Shown here piece after piece: positions 45,115 to 56,698 of a stretch of 64,000 bases of DNA; position 1 is the stretch's first letter, and each line of letters opens with the position of its first letter. Location of the stretch: the NCBI GenBank assembly GCA_025174535.1, contig JALBUN010000014.1, forward strand, positions 248,001-312,000, read 5' to 3'. The position numbers and the translations under genes were made by a program. The notes beneath the pieces are model-generated. The model was not told the DNA's origin. It saw only the letters and a program-made list of their open reading frames with translations, and searched no databases. This DNA is from Cantharellus purpuraceus. Lineage: Eukaryota > Basidiomycota > Agaricomycetes > Cantharellales > Hydnaceae.

Positions 45115-46350
45115 ATCTGGAGGTGAAATGAAGCTTCATGTTGAGAGCCTTTCCTAATGTGCGGAAGAAGGAGGACACAAACTCTGAGCCCCGATCGGAT
45201 GTGACATGCGATGGGACTCCATGTTTAGAGAATATGTGGAGAACGAACAACTTAGCTAGTGAGGCGGAGGTGATGGTGTCATGCATCAGAATGAATAGTC
45301 ACTGTTTCGTGAACCTGTTCACAACCACAAGTATGGTGTTGTATCCAAACGATGGGGGGAGTTTCTCTATGAAATCCATGGAGATGGAGTTCCATGGTTG
45401 CTCCAGGACCAGAAGTTGCTTAAGCATTCCATAGGGTTTGTGCCTTTGCAATTCTGAGTGCATACATGTGGTGCAAGAGTTACAGTAGTGTTGAATATAC
45501 TCTCACATTTTTGGCCATACATAGTCCTGTTGGATTAACCCTTGTGTGCAATTTTGCCCAAAATGGCCAGAGATCGGGTGATCATGACAATACTGCAAAA
45601 CCTGGAGTCAGAGTCCATTGGCATTGGGGACATATATCTGGTTGTTGTGTTGGAGGTGTCCTTTGGGATCAAGTGTCCATTTCAGATTGGAAGGGTTGTC
45701 CAAGTGTTTAACTGCAACAGGATCAGATTGGAGTGATGAGCGGATGTCAGAATGGAGTTGGTTGATATCCATAATGGTGACAGCTCAGAGGGTGGGAGTC
45801 ATGAGGGTGGATGCCTGTAGGGATGCTCGTTAGTGAACACAGGACGAAAGTTGTGTGGGTTTACAGTGGCATAGTCACTACTCCCCTCTTTAGGGTAGAT
45901 GTCCCAGCATCTAGTTAATGCATCAGGCTTTGCTCTGAGTCGACCAGGACGGAAACAGATGACAAGGTTGGGCTGAGACAGGTATTTGGACCATCAGACC
46001 TGTCTCCACGTGAGTAGTTTCATTGTGGAGAAGTATTCCAAGTTGTTGTGGTCCAATATGACCTCCACTGGATCAGAGGGGCCTTTGAGGTAGTGTCTCC
46101 ATATCTGGAAGGCTTCATATATGGCAAGGAGCTCTTTGTCATGGATGTCATAGTTCAGTTCAGGGGGCGTAAATGTATGTGAGTGAAAAGTGATTGGGTG
46201 GACTTGTCCATCATCTCTCCAGATGATGGACAGGATGACGGCAAGGGAGGCATCGGTCTCTAATAGGATAGGAATGTCTGGAACCCAATGAGTCAGTATC
46301 AGAGTGGAAGTAAAGGCCTTTTTCAAGGTCTCAAAGCTCTGTCTACATTT
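45115..46350 (-). mobile_element. gypsy-1 chromovirus: RNase H to integrase core
   Basis: The minus strand reads CRQSFETLKKAFTSTLIL, ETDASLAVILS, FTPPELNYDIHDKELLAI, YEAFQIWRHYL and DHNNLEYF (RNase H), then after stops the integrase core ASLAKLFVLHIFSKHGVPSH with SDRGSEFVSSFFRTL. It stops at LHFTS, where the copia-A target begins; the text continues at 34631 with RYHPEGDGQTE, proving both pieces were one integrase. The upstream RT part should follow beyond 46350 but copia-B starts there. Confidence 0.88.
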
Positions 46351-46504
46351 TGTTGGGATGCACTGAAGGTCCCTACAAAGTTTGGTATGGATTGGGTTAT
46401 TGTGTGAGGAGATATGAGTGTTTTATGTGCTACAATTTTGCTTTTTTGCTGAGTTTGTAGTTTAGCTTATCTAATAACATCCAACTTTGCTTTTGAGCTC
46501 TACA
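46351..46504 (+). repeat. copia-B LTR, plus orientation
   Basis: 154 bp, TGTTGGGATG...GAGCTCTACA; same family as the copia-A LTR with many C/T and G/A differences. Followed by ggttatgggcccc. Confidence 0.9.
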
Positions 46505-48534
46505 GGTTATGGGCCCCGGCCTCCAGGCCTAAACAGTTGCTCTAACACTCCTATATCATCAAAATCCTCTCAGTTCCATCCACCTTTTCCAACCCTATCA
46601 TTTCCCATTAAACAACAACTTCAACCACAACTACACTTCACTTTTTTGCCACACCACATCCTCCCCTTCCCCCTCAGCTTCTCCCAGCAGTCATCTCTTC
46701 AGCTCCCAAAGGGTTTCAGCTTCCAGTGGTGAGAAAGGATCCCTCTGGACTCCCTAGGACTTTTACCCCACTTGGATTTAGTGCTCTGCACTCATTTTTA
46801 CTCTCCTGCACTCCCTGTGCCCATACCACCTCCCACACTTTGTGTCCCCAGTCTTTCCAGTGTCTATCACCATCCCACAACTCTGCAAACCTCTCCTATC
46901 ATCCCTTCACTTGCAATTATCAATATCTGCATTTGGACTCTTATACACTCAACCAATCTTCATTCATATCTCACCCAAATCATCTATTCATACCTATCCC
47001 TTGCTGCACACACCTCTAGACCGTGTCTACAACCACCTCCAACAATCACACTCCCTCTCCTAACTTCCCCATCCTCTCAGACTCAAATTATCATGACTGG
47101 GCATTCAACATGACTGCTAGCTTATGTTCAAAGGGCTTATGGATGCTTGTCAATGGCAGAAAAAGCACCCCACTGAACCTGCAGACATGGAGAAATGGGA
47201 ATCGGATCAGGAGGTAGCAGCTGGACTCATTGCATCAACCTTGGAACAAGGGCAGCGAGTTCATGTTCAGGGATTAGAGGACAATCTGGTGAAAATGTGG
47301 GAAGCTCTGCACAGGGTACATGTTCAGAAGCAGGCAGGCACTTGTTTCAATGCCTATGATGCACTCTTCAATATACGGAAGGCTCCAGATGAGACACTCC
47401 AGTCTCTGGTTGGTCGTGTCAGCTCTGCCATGCAACTCTGCCAGAACCTTTGTCCATCTGATGGCTCCTATACACTAGCCAGACAGGACGAGGAACTGGT
47501 GATCATGACACTCATTAGAGCCCTTCCTGAGGAGTTTGACAGCTTCACGTCTGCATTACTGCTTCAAAAGGACATTGACAAGGCCAAAGTTATTGAAGCC
47601 TTTTTATCACAGAGGAGAACAACCGTCTGCACCATTCTGTTCAATCAGCCATGCTATTCAAACCACCTGCTTCAACACCCTCTTCTAAATGGTGTAACTT
47701 CTGTGAATCATCTACTCATAACACCGATGTTTGCTTTTCTCTAGCCAATGCCAAGAAGGCTAATCTGGAGCACAGACAGATGGCTAAGCAGGAGAGGAAG
47801 CAGAGGCACAAGGCTAAACAGGCAGATGAATCTACCTCCTCTGTTGTTGAAGTTGCAGGATCAGCATTTACCACCGCAAGCATTCCCTCTCCTCGTCATG
47901 CACACCTTGTCTCTGATACCAGTTCCCTTTGGTGCACTGATTCAGGGGCTTCATTACATATGACTCCACATCGTCATTGGTTTAAGGAGCTCAAACCTCA
48001 TAGAGCTCCCATTGAATTGGCAGACAGTAGTGTTGTGTACTCTGAAGGGATTGGCATGGTGATGTTTTGCCCAAATGACCCAAACTTGAAACCTATACTG
48101 TTCAGCAATGTACTATACGTTTCCAAACTTGCAAACAACCTCCTCTCACTCCTCTTCTTGACCATGCACCATCAGATTCGTGTGGAAATCATAGGAGCGG
48201 TTGTCAAATTCTACAAGCTGGGCAAACTGTTATGTACTGCAACGGTCAAGGGGAGACTGGCATACCTAGATGGCAACACGCTTTCTCACACTGCACACAT
48301 TGCTGCGTCCAAGTCACTGGATCTCCAACTCTGGCACCGTCGCTTTGGGCACCTTGGGATTGATGCTGTCAAACAGCTGATCATGCAGAACATGGTGGAG
48401 GGGATGGACATCACATCAGACAATCCATTCCCCAAAATCTGTGAAGCGTGCATTCATGGTAAACAACACCGTGATTCATTCCCCAAGAAAGCCTCCTTCA
48501 GGGCCACTGACATCCTGGAACTCATTCATTCTGA
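46351..48534 (+). mobile_element. copia-B, truncated plus-strand copy (LTR to integrase start)
   Basis: A 154-bp LTR (46351-46504), primer site, gag and the protease/pre-integrase part of pol, ending abruptly at HSD of the integrase. The same 2.18 kb recurs inverted at 52991-55175. The gag start codon is GTG (near 47023) where copia-A has ATG. One A is missing in a run near 47160 and shifts the frame, unlike the minus copy. Left flank is cattt in gypsy-1 RNase H. Confidence 0.88.
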
Positions 48535-49099
48535 CCACATAGAGGCCATCAATGAAGAAGACGACACTCCACCCTCCCTGAATCTGACACAAGCCATCTC
48601 TCTGCTCGCCAGCAGCATCCATACCCCACAAGCCCCTAAGTCCCAGACCAAGGTCCAGGAACCCAACCTATTCGATGGCTCCGATCCGTGCAAGCTCCAA
48701 CCATTCTTGGTACAATGCCGGTTGAATTTCCATGACTGCCCCAACACATTCACATCTGATCAGGCAAAGGTCACCTTCACCATGTCCTATCTCAAGGGCA
48801 CCACACTGGACTACTTTGAGCCAGCGCTCATGGATGACTCCGATGACCTGATATGGTCAGAAGACTACTCCGACTTCATCTCCAAGCTTCGGACCAAGTT
48901 TGGTCCTTACAACCCTGAGGCTGATGCCGAGAATGAACTTGATCAACTTTGGATGAAGGAAAATCACAAAATCACAAAATACATTGTGAGTTTCCAAGCA
49001 GCTAGCCCCAAAAGTCCAATGGGGGAATGCCACACTCTGATGCCAATTTTACGTTGGTCTCCCATCCCACATCAAGGACAAGATATCACGCGTCGGTAA
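47651..49099 (+). CDS. copia-B / gypsy-1 fusion ORF
   Basis: An unbroken 482-codon frame crosses the junction at 48534/48535. The first 295 or so residues are copia: knuckle text SSTHNTDVCFSLANAKK, protease CTDSGASLHMTP, LWHRRFGHLGIDAVKQL and LELIHSD. The rest is a Ty3/gypsy Gag: LNLTQAISLLASSIHTPQ, QEPNLFDGSDPCKLQPFLVQ, MSYLKGTTLDYFEPALMDD and FISKLRTKFGPYNPEADAEN. The Gag part leaves its own frame at about FQAA. A chance in-frame fusion made by recombination; there is no evidence that it is expressed. Confidence 0.75.
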   Translation: MLFKPPASTPSSKWCNFCESSTHNTDVCFSLANAKKANLEHRQMAKQERKQRHKAKQADESTSSVVEVAGSAFTTASIPSPRHAHLVSDTSSLWCTDSGASLHMTPHRHWFKELKPHRAPIELADSSVVYSEGIGMVMFCPNDPNLKPILFSNVLYVSKLANNLLSLLFLTMHHQIRVEIIGAVVKFYKLGKLLCTATVKGRLAYLDGNTLSHTAHIAASKSLDLQLWHRRFGHLGIDAVKQLIMQNMVEGMDITSDNPFPKICEACIHGKQHRDSFPKKASFRATDILELIHSDHIEAINEEDDTPPSLNLTQAISLLASSIHTPQAPKSQTKVQEPNLFDGSDPCKLQPFLVQCRLNFHDCPNTFTSDQAKVTFTMSYLKGTTLDYFEPALMDDSDDLIWSEDYSDFISKLRTKFGPYNPEADAENELDQLWMKENHKITKYIVSFQAASPKSPMGECHTLMPILRWSPIPHQGQDITRR

Positions 49100-50211
49100 G
49101 CTGGATACTTTGGTAAACCTTCGCAAGCTTGCCCAATCCATCGACACCCATTATTGGAAACATCAATCTGAGGTCTCCCACAAAAATTCAGCTAACAACA
49201 AATTGGACAAATCGTCAGACAAGACCCCAAAGTCCAACAACCCCCGGGTCCAATAAGAAGACCACCACCAACTCAGGCCAGAAGTCAAACACTGGTAATG
49301 CTGCCGCTTCCAGTTCTGGTCAGAACAACTCCAGCACTGGCAATAACTCTGGAGCTCGCAAGAGCACTCCGGACCTCTCCACCAAGCTGGGAAAGGATGG
49401 AAAACTTACCCAGCAGGAACGCCAGTGCTGCATGGACAACAACCTCTGTCTGTTCTGTGGAAAACCTGGCCACCAAGCCAAGGATTGCAACAAGGCAACC
49501 TTGTCAGCAGCAAAGGCAAAGGGCTGTGCCGCCAATGCCACGACAGACAAGTCTGATGCCAAGGCAACGGACCCAAAAAAATAGTAAGCCGTCCTCTAGC
49601 CTCTGTACAGGCTGAGGGCTGTGTTGGTACTCCCCGTACAACAAACAAGGTCTGCCTGAACACATCCACTCTTTCCCACTCTGACTCCCTCAACCTCCTC
49701 ATCTACTCCGACTCCATTCCCAATACCGCTATCCAAGCATTAGTTGACTCTGGTTCTACTCACTGTTTCCTTGACTCCTCTTTTTCCAATTTACATAAAC
49801 TCCATACATACACCATAACTCTGATATCACTCTGATTATTTGATGGCACTACTAATGCTGTTATTTCACAAGCTATAGATCTGTCTATCTGTTTTTCTGT
49901 TGGAGAAATCCAGAACCTTACATTCTATGTTACTCCGCTTGACTCCAGCTGTTCTGTGGTTCTCAGACATAATTGGCTCACCCGCTACAATCCATTGGTT
50001 GACTGGGCATTGGGCCATATCACATTCTGTTCTCCAGTACAGGCTGTGTCATTCCCAACATCACCAGCAACTATAGGTGCAAGATTATCTTCCACCTCCA
50101 CTGACTCCGCTTTGATAGATACTCCATCTACCCCTCTGTCTATATCAATGGTGGATGCTATGGTCTTTGCCAGACTAAGCAAACTGGATGGCTCTCACAC
50201 GTTCCAGGTTC
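48535..50211 (+). mobile_element. gypsy-1-type Gag and protease fragment (inverted)
   Basis: A Ty3/gypsy Gag lacking its start, a Ser/Asn-rich linker, a CCHC knuckle NNLCLFCGKPGHQAKDC (near 49440-49490), and an aspartic protease QALVDSGSTHCFLDSSF (near 49735-49790) followed by WLTRYNPLVDW. Frameshifts occur near 49000 and 49800. It ends at the copia-B LTR. It lies in opposite orientation to the RNase H-integrase pieces of gypsy-1, and RT is missing between them. If the copia-B arms recombined and flipped this segment, the order becomes that of one minus-strand chromovirus. Confidence 0.75.
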
Positions 50212-50365
50212 TGTAGAGCTCAAAAGCGAAGTTGGATGTTAATAGATAAGCTAAACTACAAACTCAGCAAAAAAGCAAAATTGTAGCACATAAAACACTC
50301 ATATCTCCTCACACAATAACCCAATCCATACCAAACTTTGTAGGGACCTTCAGTGCATTCCAACA
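50212..50365 (-). repeat. copia-B 3' LTR
   Basis: 154-bp terminal repeat of the minus copy, ending at the gypsy-1 fragment. Confidence 0.9.
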
Positions 50366-50369
50366 CACC

Positions 50370-53300
50370 CTTCAATCCTGCAAATACCCAATCCATCTCT
50401 GAATTTCTCATGTTTGGCACGCACCAGAGCCTTGGTTAGCACATCAGCTACCATCTCATCTGTGGGCACAAACTGAAGTTTTAATGATCTCCTTTCTACC
50501 TTTTCCCTTAACCAGTGATACATCACATCAATGTGCTTCATCCTTGTATGGTGTTCAGGGTTCTTGGATACCCCAATGGCAGGTTGACTGTCACAGAAAA
50601 GTGTGATTGGAGGAAGATGGTAACCAAGTTCATTCAGCAGCTGTTTCAACCACATTGCTTCACATCCTCCAAAGTTGGCTGACATGTATTCAGCATCAGA
50701 TGAGGATGTTGCCACTGTGGGTTGTTGTTTGCTGCTCCAATTGACTGCTGCTCAACCAATGAAGAAGGCATATCCAGTTGTTGACTGTCTCCTGTCCTCA
50801 TCTCCTGCATAGTTGGCATCACAGTAGGCCTGGAGCATCACTTGGGAACCAGAGTCTGGAGGTCCATATGTCAATCCCAGTTCAGAAGTGCCCTTGATGT
50901 ATTTGAGCACGTGCTGTACCGCCTTCCAATGGCCCAAACCAGGATTTGAGTTGAATTGGCCAAGTTCACCAACCGCATGTGCAATGTCTGGTCTGGTTCC
51001 AATCGCAAGATAGTTCAGGCTTCCAACAGCAGCAAGATAGGGAACGCTCCTCATGGCCCCAATGTCCTCCTTTGACTCTGGACTAAGTTTCTTGGACAGA
51101 TGGCATCCTGGATCAAGAGGGGTAGACACTGGCTTGCAGTTCTCCAGGTTGAACCGCTTCAAAACATCCAATGCATACTTGTGCTGGTTAAGGTGCAACG
51201 TCCTCTTTCTCCTGTCTCTGTGGATTTCCAGACCAACAATGTATCTGGCAGGTCCCAAGTCCTTCATTTTGAAATGTTGCAACAGCTCAAGCTTAACTTT
51301 GTCAAGATGACTCCGACTGTTGCATGCCATAAGCTGATTGTCAACATAGACAGGGATGTAGACTTTGATGGATGTACAGGTAAAGGCAGCTGTCCACTTT
51401 GGACCTGGTGAATCCCATCTGAAGGAAAGCTTGGTCCAGTTTAGCGTGCCACCTGTTTCCTCCTTGTCTGGTTCCATAGATTGCCTTGTTCAGTCTCCCA
51501 ACTTTCTCTCCCTGCTTGTAGCCATCTGGAAGCTCCATGTAGACCTCTTCTTCAATCTCACCATTCAAATAGGCAGATTTGAAGTCGACTTGGTCCAATT
51601 CCAGATCCTCAATGGTGGTGATGGCAAGGAGCACTCTGAGTGTGTTGAATCTCACAACAGGGGCAAATGTTTCCGTGAAGTCAATCCCTGCCTTCTGTGT
51701 GTATCCTTTTGCAACCACTCTAGATTTGAAGTGCTCAATGGATCCGTCAGGGTGCTTCTTGATTTTGAATACCCATTTAGAGCCCACAGCCTTCTTGCCG
51801 GGAGGGAGATCCACCACCATCCAAACATTGTTGTCCATAAGCGACTGATATTCTTCATCACAGGACTCTCTCCACCATGGTCCATCAACTCTAGACATGG
51901 CTTCCTGATAACTGGATGGTTCAGGGAGGTCAGGAGCATTGCTGAGCTTGACGAGTTCCTCAAGTGGATGTTGGACAGATGGTATGGCGGATTCTGCCTG
52001 TTCCACCCCCTCATTCTGGATGTCATCCACCCCCTCAGTTGGATCATCTCTTCCCTGTGACTCAGGTGGAGGATTCCTGTACTGGGCAGCATTTGGGATA
52101 AGCCACCATGGTTGGGGAGGCATGCGTGTGCGTGCTGAATGCCTTGGAGGAGGGTCAGATGGTAAAGGTGGAGATGGGGATGGTGGTGGGGATGGTGTTG
52201 CAGCGTCTGGCAAAGGTGGTGAGGTGGGAGTAGCTGGAGGGATAACTGGAAAGTAGATGTCTGGCGAATGGGCACATCATCAGGAAGTTGCACAAGTTGC
52301 AGTGGATTGTGCGTGATGGATGTGTGTGAGTGGCCAGATTCATAAAATGACATCCCTGCTGATCAATACCCTCCTTCTAGCTGGATCCCATAGTCGCCAT
52401 GCCTTAGTCCCATTTTCATATCCAATCATGATGCACTTGGTGGAGTGTGACTCAAGGTGACGCCTTTTAGATTTGGGGACATGGACAAATGCAGTGGAAC
52501 CAAATACCCTGAAATGCGCAACAGACAGCTTGTGGCCATGCCAGGCTTCATATGGAGTCCCTTGGGATAGCGCAGAGGTGGGAGAGCAGTTGTGGAGAAG
52601 AATGCCATTGCTGCTTCTCCACAGAGAGAAGGACCTAGTTGAGCATCATGTAACATGGAGATAATGCCTTCTTCCAGTGTCCTGTTGTAGCGCTCTGCAA
52701 CTCCATTCTGCTGTGGTGTGCCCGGTGCGGTCTTTTGCCTGAAGATCCCAGAGGACATGGTCAGGAAGGAGAACTGGTGCGATGAGTACTCTCCTCCTTT
52801 ATCATCCCTCAGGGTCTTGATCCATTTGCCAGTCTGGTTCTCCACCAGTGCTTTGAACTGCTTGAATGCATCCAATGCCTGGTCCTTGGTTTTGATCAAG
52901 TACAGGCTCACAAAACAAGATTTGTTGTCAATGAATGTGATCCAGTACCTAAACCCTTGTCCAGTGGGCACCTTCAATGGGCCATGAACATCAGAATGAA
53001 TGAGTTCCAGGATGTCAGTGGCCCTGAAGGAGGCTTTCTTGGGGAATGAATCACGGTGTTGTTTACCATGAATGCACGCTTCACAGATTTTGGGGAATGG
53101 ATTGTCTGATGTGATGTCCATCCCCTCCACCATGTTCTGCATGATCAGCTGTTTGACAGCATCAATCCCAAGGTGCCCAAAGCGACGGTGCCAGAGTTGG
53201 AGATCCAGTGACTTGGACGCAGCAATGTGTGCAGTGTGAGAAAGCGTGTTGCCATCTAGGTATGCCAGTCTCCCCTTGACCGTTGCAGTACATAACAGTT

Positions 53301-53874
53301 TGCCCAGCTTGTAGAATTTGACAACCGCTCCTATGATTTCCACACGAATCTGATGGTGCATGGTCAAGAAGAGGAGTGAGAGGAGGTTGTTTGCAAGTTT
53401 GGAAACGTATAGTACATTGCTGAACAGTATAGGTTTCAAGTTTGGGTCATTTGGGCAAAACATCACCATGCCAATCCCTTCAGAGTACACAACACTACTG
53501 TCTGCCAATTCAATGGGAGCTCTATGAGGTTTGAGCTCCTTAAACCAATGACGATGTGGAGTCATATGTAATGAAGCCCCTGAATCAGTGCACCAAAGGG
53601 AACTGGTATCAGAGACAAGGTGTGCATGACGAGGAGAGGGAATGCTTGCGGTGGTAAATGCTGATCCTGCAACTTCAACAACAGAGGAGGTAGATTCATC
53701 TGCCTGTTTAGCCTTGTGCCTCTGCTTCCTCTCCTGCTTAGCCATCTGTCTGTGCTCCAGATTAGCCTTCTTGGCATTGGCTAGAGAAAAGCAAACATCG
53801 GTGTTATGAGTAGATGATTCACAGAAGTTACACCATTTAGAAGAGGGTGTTGAAGCAGGTGGTTTGAATAGCAT
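50370..53874 (-). pseudogene. copia-B Pol, frameshifted, RT active site lost
   Basis: Open frames 53874-52426, 52353-51652, 52213-51341, 51477-50752 and 50715-50350 together cover protease to RNase H. The integrase DDE region is present (NGVAERYNRTLEEG) but the frame breaks near 52550, 52250, 51400 and 50735. The RT box reads VYVDNQLMACN where copia-A has YVDD; the change is a CpG to CpA transition near 51340 and removes a catalytic Asp. The element cannot move itself. Confidence 0.85.
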
Positions 53875-54503
53875 GGCTGATTGAACAGAATGGTGCAGAC
53901 GGTTGTTCTCCTCTGTGATAAAAAGGCTTCAATAACTTTGGCCTTGTCAATGTCCTTTTGAAGCAGTAATGCAGACGTGAAGCTGTCAAACTCCTCAGGA
54001 AGGGCTCTAATGAGTGTCATGATCACCAGTTCCTCGTCCTGTCTGGCTAGTGTATAGGAGCCATCAGATGGACAAAGGTTCTGGCAGAGTTGCATGGCAG
54101 AGCTGACACGACCAACCAGAGACTGGAGTGTCTCATCTGGAGCCTTCCGTATATTGAAGAGTGCATCATAGGCATTGAAACAAGTGCCTGCCTGCTTCTG
54201 AACATGTACCCTGTGCAGAGCTTCCCACATTTTCACCAGATTGTCCTCTAATCCCTGAACATGAACTCGCTGCCCTTGTTCCAAGGTTGATGCAATGAGT
54301 CCAGCTGCTACCTCCTGATCCGATTCCCATTTCTCCATGTCTGCAGGTTCAGTGGGGTGCTTTTTTCTGCCATTGACAAGCATCCATAAGCCCTTTGAAC
54401 ATAAGCTAGCAGTCATGTTGAATGCCCAGTCATGATAATTTGAGTCTGAGAGGATGGGGAAGTTAGGAGAGGGAGTGTGATTGTTGGAGGTGGTTGTAGA
54501 CAC
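53781..54503 (-). pseudogene. copia-B Gag
   Basis: A 240-codon frame like copia-A Gag (NYHDWAFNMTASLCSKGLW, MWEALHRVHVQKQAG, LVIMTLIRALPEEFDSF). The start codon is GTG instead of ATG, and an extra base in a run of A/T near 53920 shifts the frame before the knuckle, where the 53874 frame takes over. Confidence 0.8.
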
Positions 54504-55021
54504 GGTCTAGAGGTGTGTGCAGCAAGGGATAGGTATGAATAGATGATTTGGGTGAGATATGAATGAAGATTGGTTGAGTGTATAAGAGTCCAAATGCAGA
54601 TATTGATAATTGCAAGTGAAGGGATGATAGGAGAGGTTTGCAGAGTTGTGGGATGGTGATAGACACTGGAAAGACTGGGGACACAAAGTGTGGGAGGTGG
54701 TATGGGCACAGGGAGTGCAGGAGAGTAAAAATGAGTGCAGAGCACTAAATCCAAGTGGGGTAAAAGTCCTAGGGAGTCCAGAGGGATCCTTTCTCACCAC
54801 TGGAAGCTGAAACCCTTTGGGAGCTGAAGAGATGACTGCTGGGAGAAGCTGAGGGGGAAGGGGAGGATGTGGTGTGGCAAAAAAGTGAAGTGTAGTTGTG
54901 GTTGAAGTTGTTGTTTAATGGGAAATGATAGGGTTGGAAAAGGTGGATGGAACTGAGAGGATTTTGATGATATAGGAGTGTTAGAGCAACTGTTTAGGCC
55001 TGGAGGCCGGGGCCCATAACC

Positions 55022-55175
55022 TGTAGAGCTCAAAAGCAAAGTTGGATGTTATTAGATAAGCTAAACTACAAACTCAGCAAAAAAGCAAAATTGTAGCACA
55101 TAAAACACTCATATCTCCTCACACAATAACCCAATCCATACCAAACTTTGTAGGGACCTTCAGTGCATTCCAACA
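55022..55175 (-). repeat. copia-B 5' LTR
   Basis: 154-bp terminal repeat; the minus strand continues ggttatgggccccgg as the primer-binding site. Confidence 0.9.
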
Positions 55176-55585
55176 TAGATACACTTGCCCTAATACAGGG
55201 GTGGCAAGTAATCCACACAGGGTGTCCCCAGCCATCGGAGCTGGATGGTACCTTGAATTTAACCAATGTGGATATATGGATGTGGCTCCAAAAAGCCACT
55301 CCCAAAAAGGGTTCATCTGCATTCAAGAAGAACCTCTGGACTCTGTTCCAGAATCCCAGCCACTGGGAATCATTAACCAGTGGTTGTAAGTTTTCACCAA
55401 CAATTGGTGATTCATTCTGCACTTCCATCATAGGAGCATATGATTGGGGGGATCACTCCCCCAAGGAACATACTGAGCTGGAGCTAGTGCTCTGGCTCAG
55501 ACAAACAGGAGGCATCACCCCCATTCACACTGCCCTCCTAGAGGTGTTTGCAAGTCATATCGCCTCTGGAGAAGCATTCAACTAA
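55176..55585 (+). other. unrecognised ORF fragment
   Basis: An open frame of about 137 codons after the LTR codes a segment with DIWMWLQKATPKKGSSAFKK, NPSHWESLTSG and HTALLEVFASHIASGEAFN before TAA. I do not recognise it. It may be the end of a host or TE gene cut by copia-B. No start codon lies outside the LTR. Confidence 0.3.
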
Positions 55586-55601
55586 CCCACCAGGGTTGGT
55601 A

Positions 55602-56676
55602 AGACGCTTGTTCAGAAATACATCAAATATGTATATACAACCTATTTTCCTCAAATTTTACACTTAGATTAAAACTTATTTTCATATTTCAACATGATTC
55701 TCAAATTTTACACAATATACTAGATTAAAATATATTTTGATATTTTGGCATAATTCTCAAAAATAATTCTTTTTTTCCCCATTTAGTGGTGGCAGTTAAC
55801 TCTCTTGAGGGAACATCCAAATATCATTGATTCTTTCTTATACAATACTTGTAACATAATTTGAACTATCTTTAATCCCCACCTGGTATTTGTATACCTA
55901 AATGACTGATATAATACCAACTATATTAATACATACATTACCATTATATTCATATAAACAGTTATGTTCATCTCAACCAAATGTCTCATCTTTTAAAGTT
56001 TATTAAAATATAGAATATATGTTTATATTTATGAAAATTTCACACATCCAAAATCTTTTAAGATATCCAAATTGTATGTTATGACTATATTCATTAACGT
56101 CCAGATCCCCATCCGATCCACTCAGATCCCCGCGCACATGAAATCTATACTCCATTTGGAAACTGCTACGTCTCCATTTACCTGTCCAATTGTCACTGCC
56201 GATTCCGCCCATCCATCTCCAGTTCCGATTGATGCATCAGCATCACCATAGGAACCTGGACATCCGTCCCCATCGGACTTGGACAAGCTCACGTAAGGCT
56301 GTCGGCCTTGGAGACCCATCACTGGAGTAATTATTATTAGATTTCAAATATGTATTTAAGTTGCCCAACTGGGGACTTCATTCCCCAGTTCGAATATTGA
56401 ATCACGCCTAGTTCCTAAGTCTGATCCTAACTCTCTAAAGTCGTACTCTGTCTCCAAAATCTCAGACACCGGTATTAGTGAGGGCACAGCATATAAGCTG
56501 AAGCCAAGTCCCACGACGCACTCCAACTCCGACCCAACCTCCAACCCAATCTCCGACCCCCAATCAGACCTAGTGCGTAACATTGTAACTCCCTGGCTTT
56601 ATGTATCATTGAAATTCTGATATATATCTCATATACATCAGAATATTGTATAATGACATGATTCCAAACAAGTGTC
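55602..56676 (+). mobile_element. AT-rich TIR element, left copy (with extra insert)
   Basis: Begins agacgcttgttcagaa and ends ttccaaacaagtgtc, imperfect terminal inverted repeats, flanked by TA on both sides (55600-55601 and 56677-56678), as in Tc1/mariner-type elements and their MITEs. No transposase frame is visible. Compared with the right copy it carries about 455 extra bases (roughly 56088-56575) of GC-richer sequence. Confidence 0.65.
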
Positions 56677-56698
56677 TAAACAAAGACAAGAGGCTCTA

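Larger units (their letters stand above)
34627..45119. mobile_element. copia-A inverted composite (LTR-int-LTR-int-LTR-LTR)
   Basis: The composite spans 34632-45114 and is flanked by the perfect 5-bp duplication ATCTG (34627-34631 and 45115-45119). From left: LTR(-) 34632-34785, internal(-) to 39717, LTR(-) 39718-39871, internal(+) 39872-44790, LTR(+) 44791-44944, a 16-bp primer-site stub 44945-44960, LTR(-) 44961-45114. The arms 34632-39706 and 39872-44944 are inverted copies of 5,075 and 5,073 bp. The 2-bp difference equals two single-base homopolymer deletions. The inner insert (39872-44960) is itself flanked by CCGGC and CTGGC, the target next to the primer site, and carries the whole element sequence once. 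Confidence 0.88.
50212..55175 (-). mobile_element. copia-B, full-length minus-strand copy, inactivated
   Basis: 154-bp LTRs at 50212-50365 and 55022-55175, primer site at 55021, Gag and Pol between. Flanks (ggttc left, tagat right) do not match, so this is not a simple insertion. Many CpG sites of copia-A are TpG or CpA here. It is inverted relative to the plus copy at 46351-48534, with 2,185 bp shared. Confidence 0.9.
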
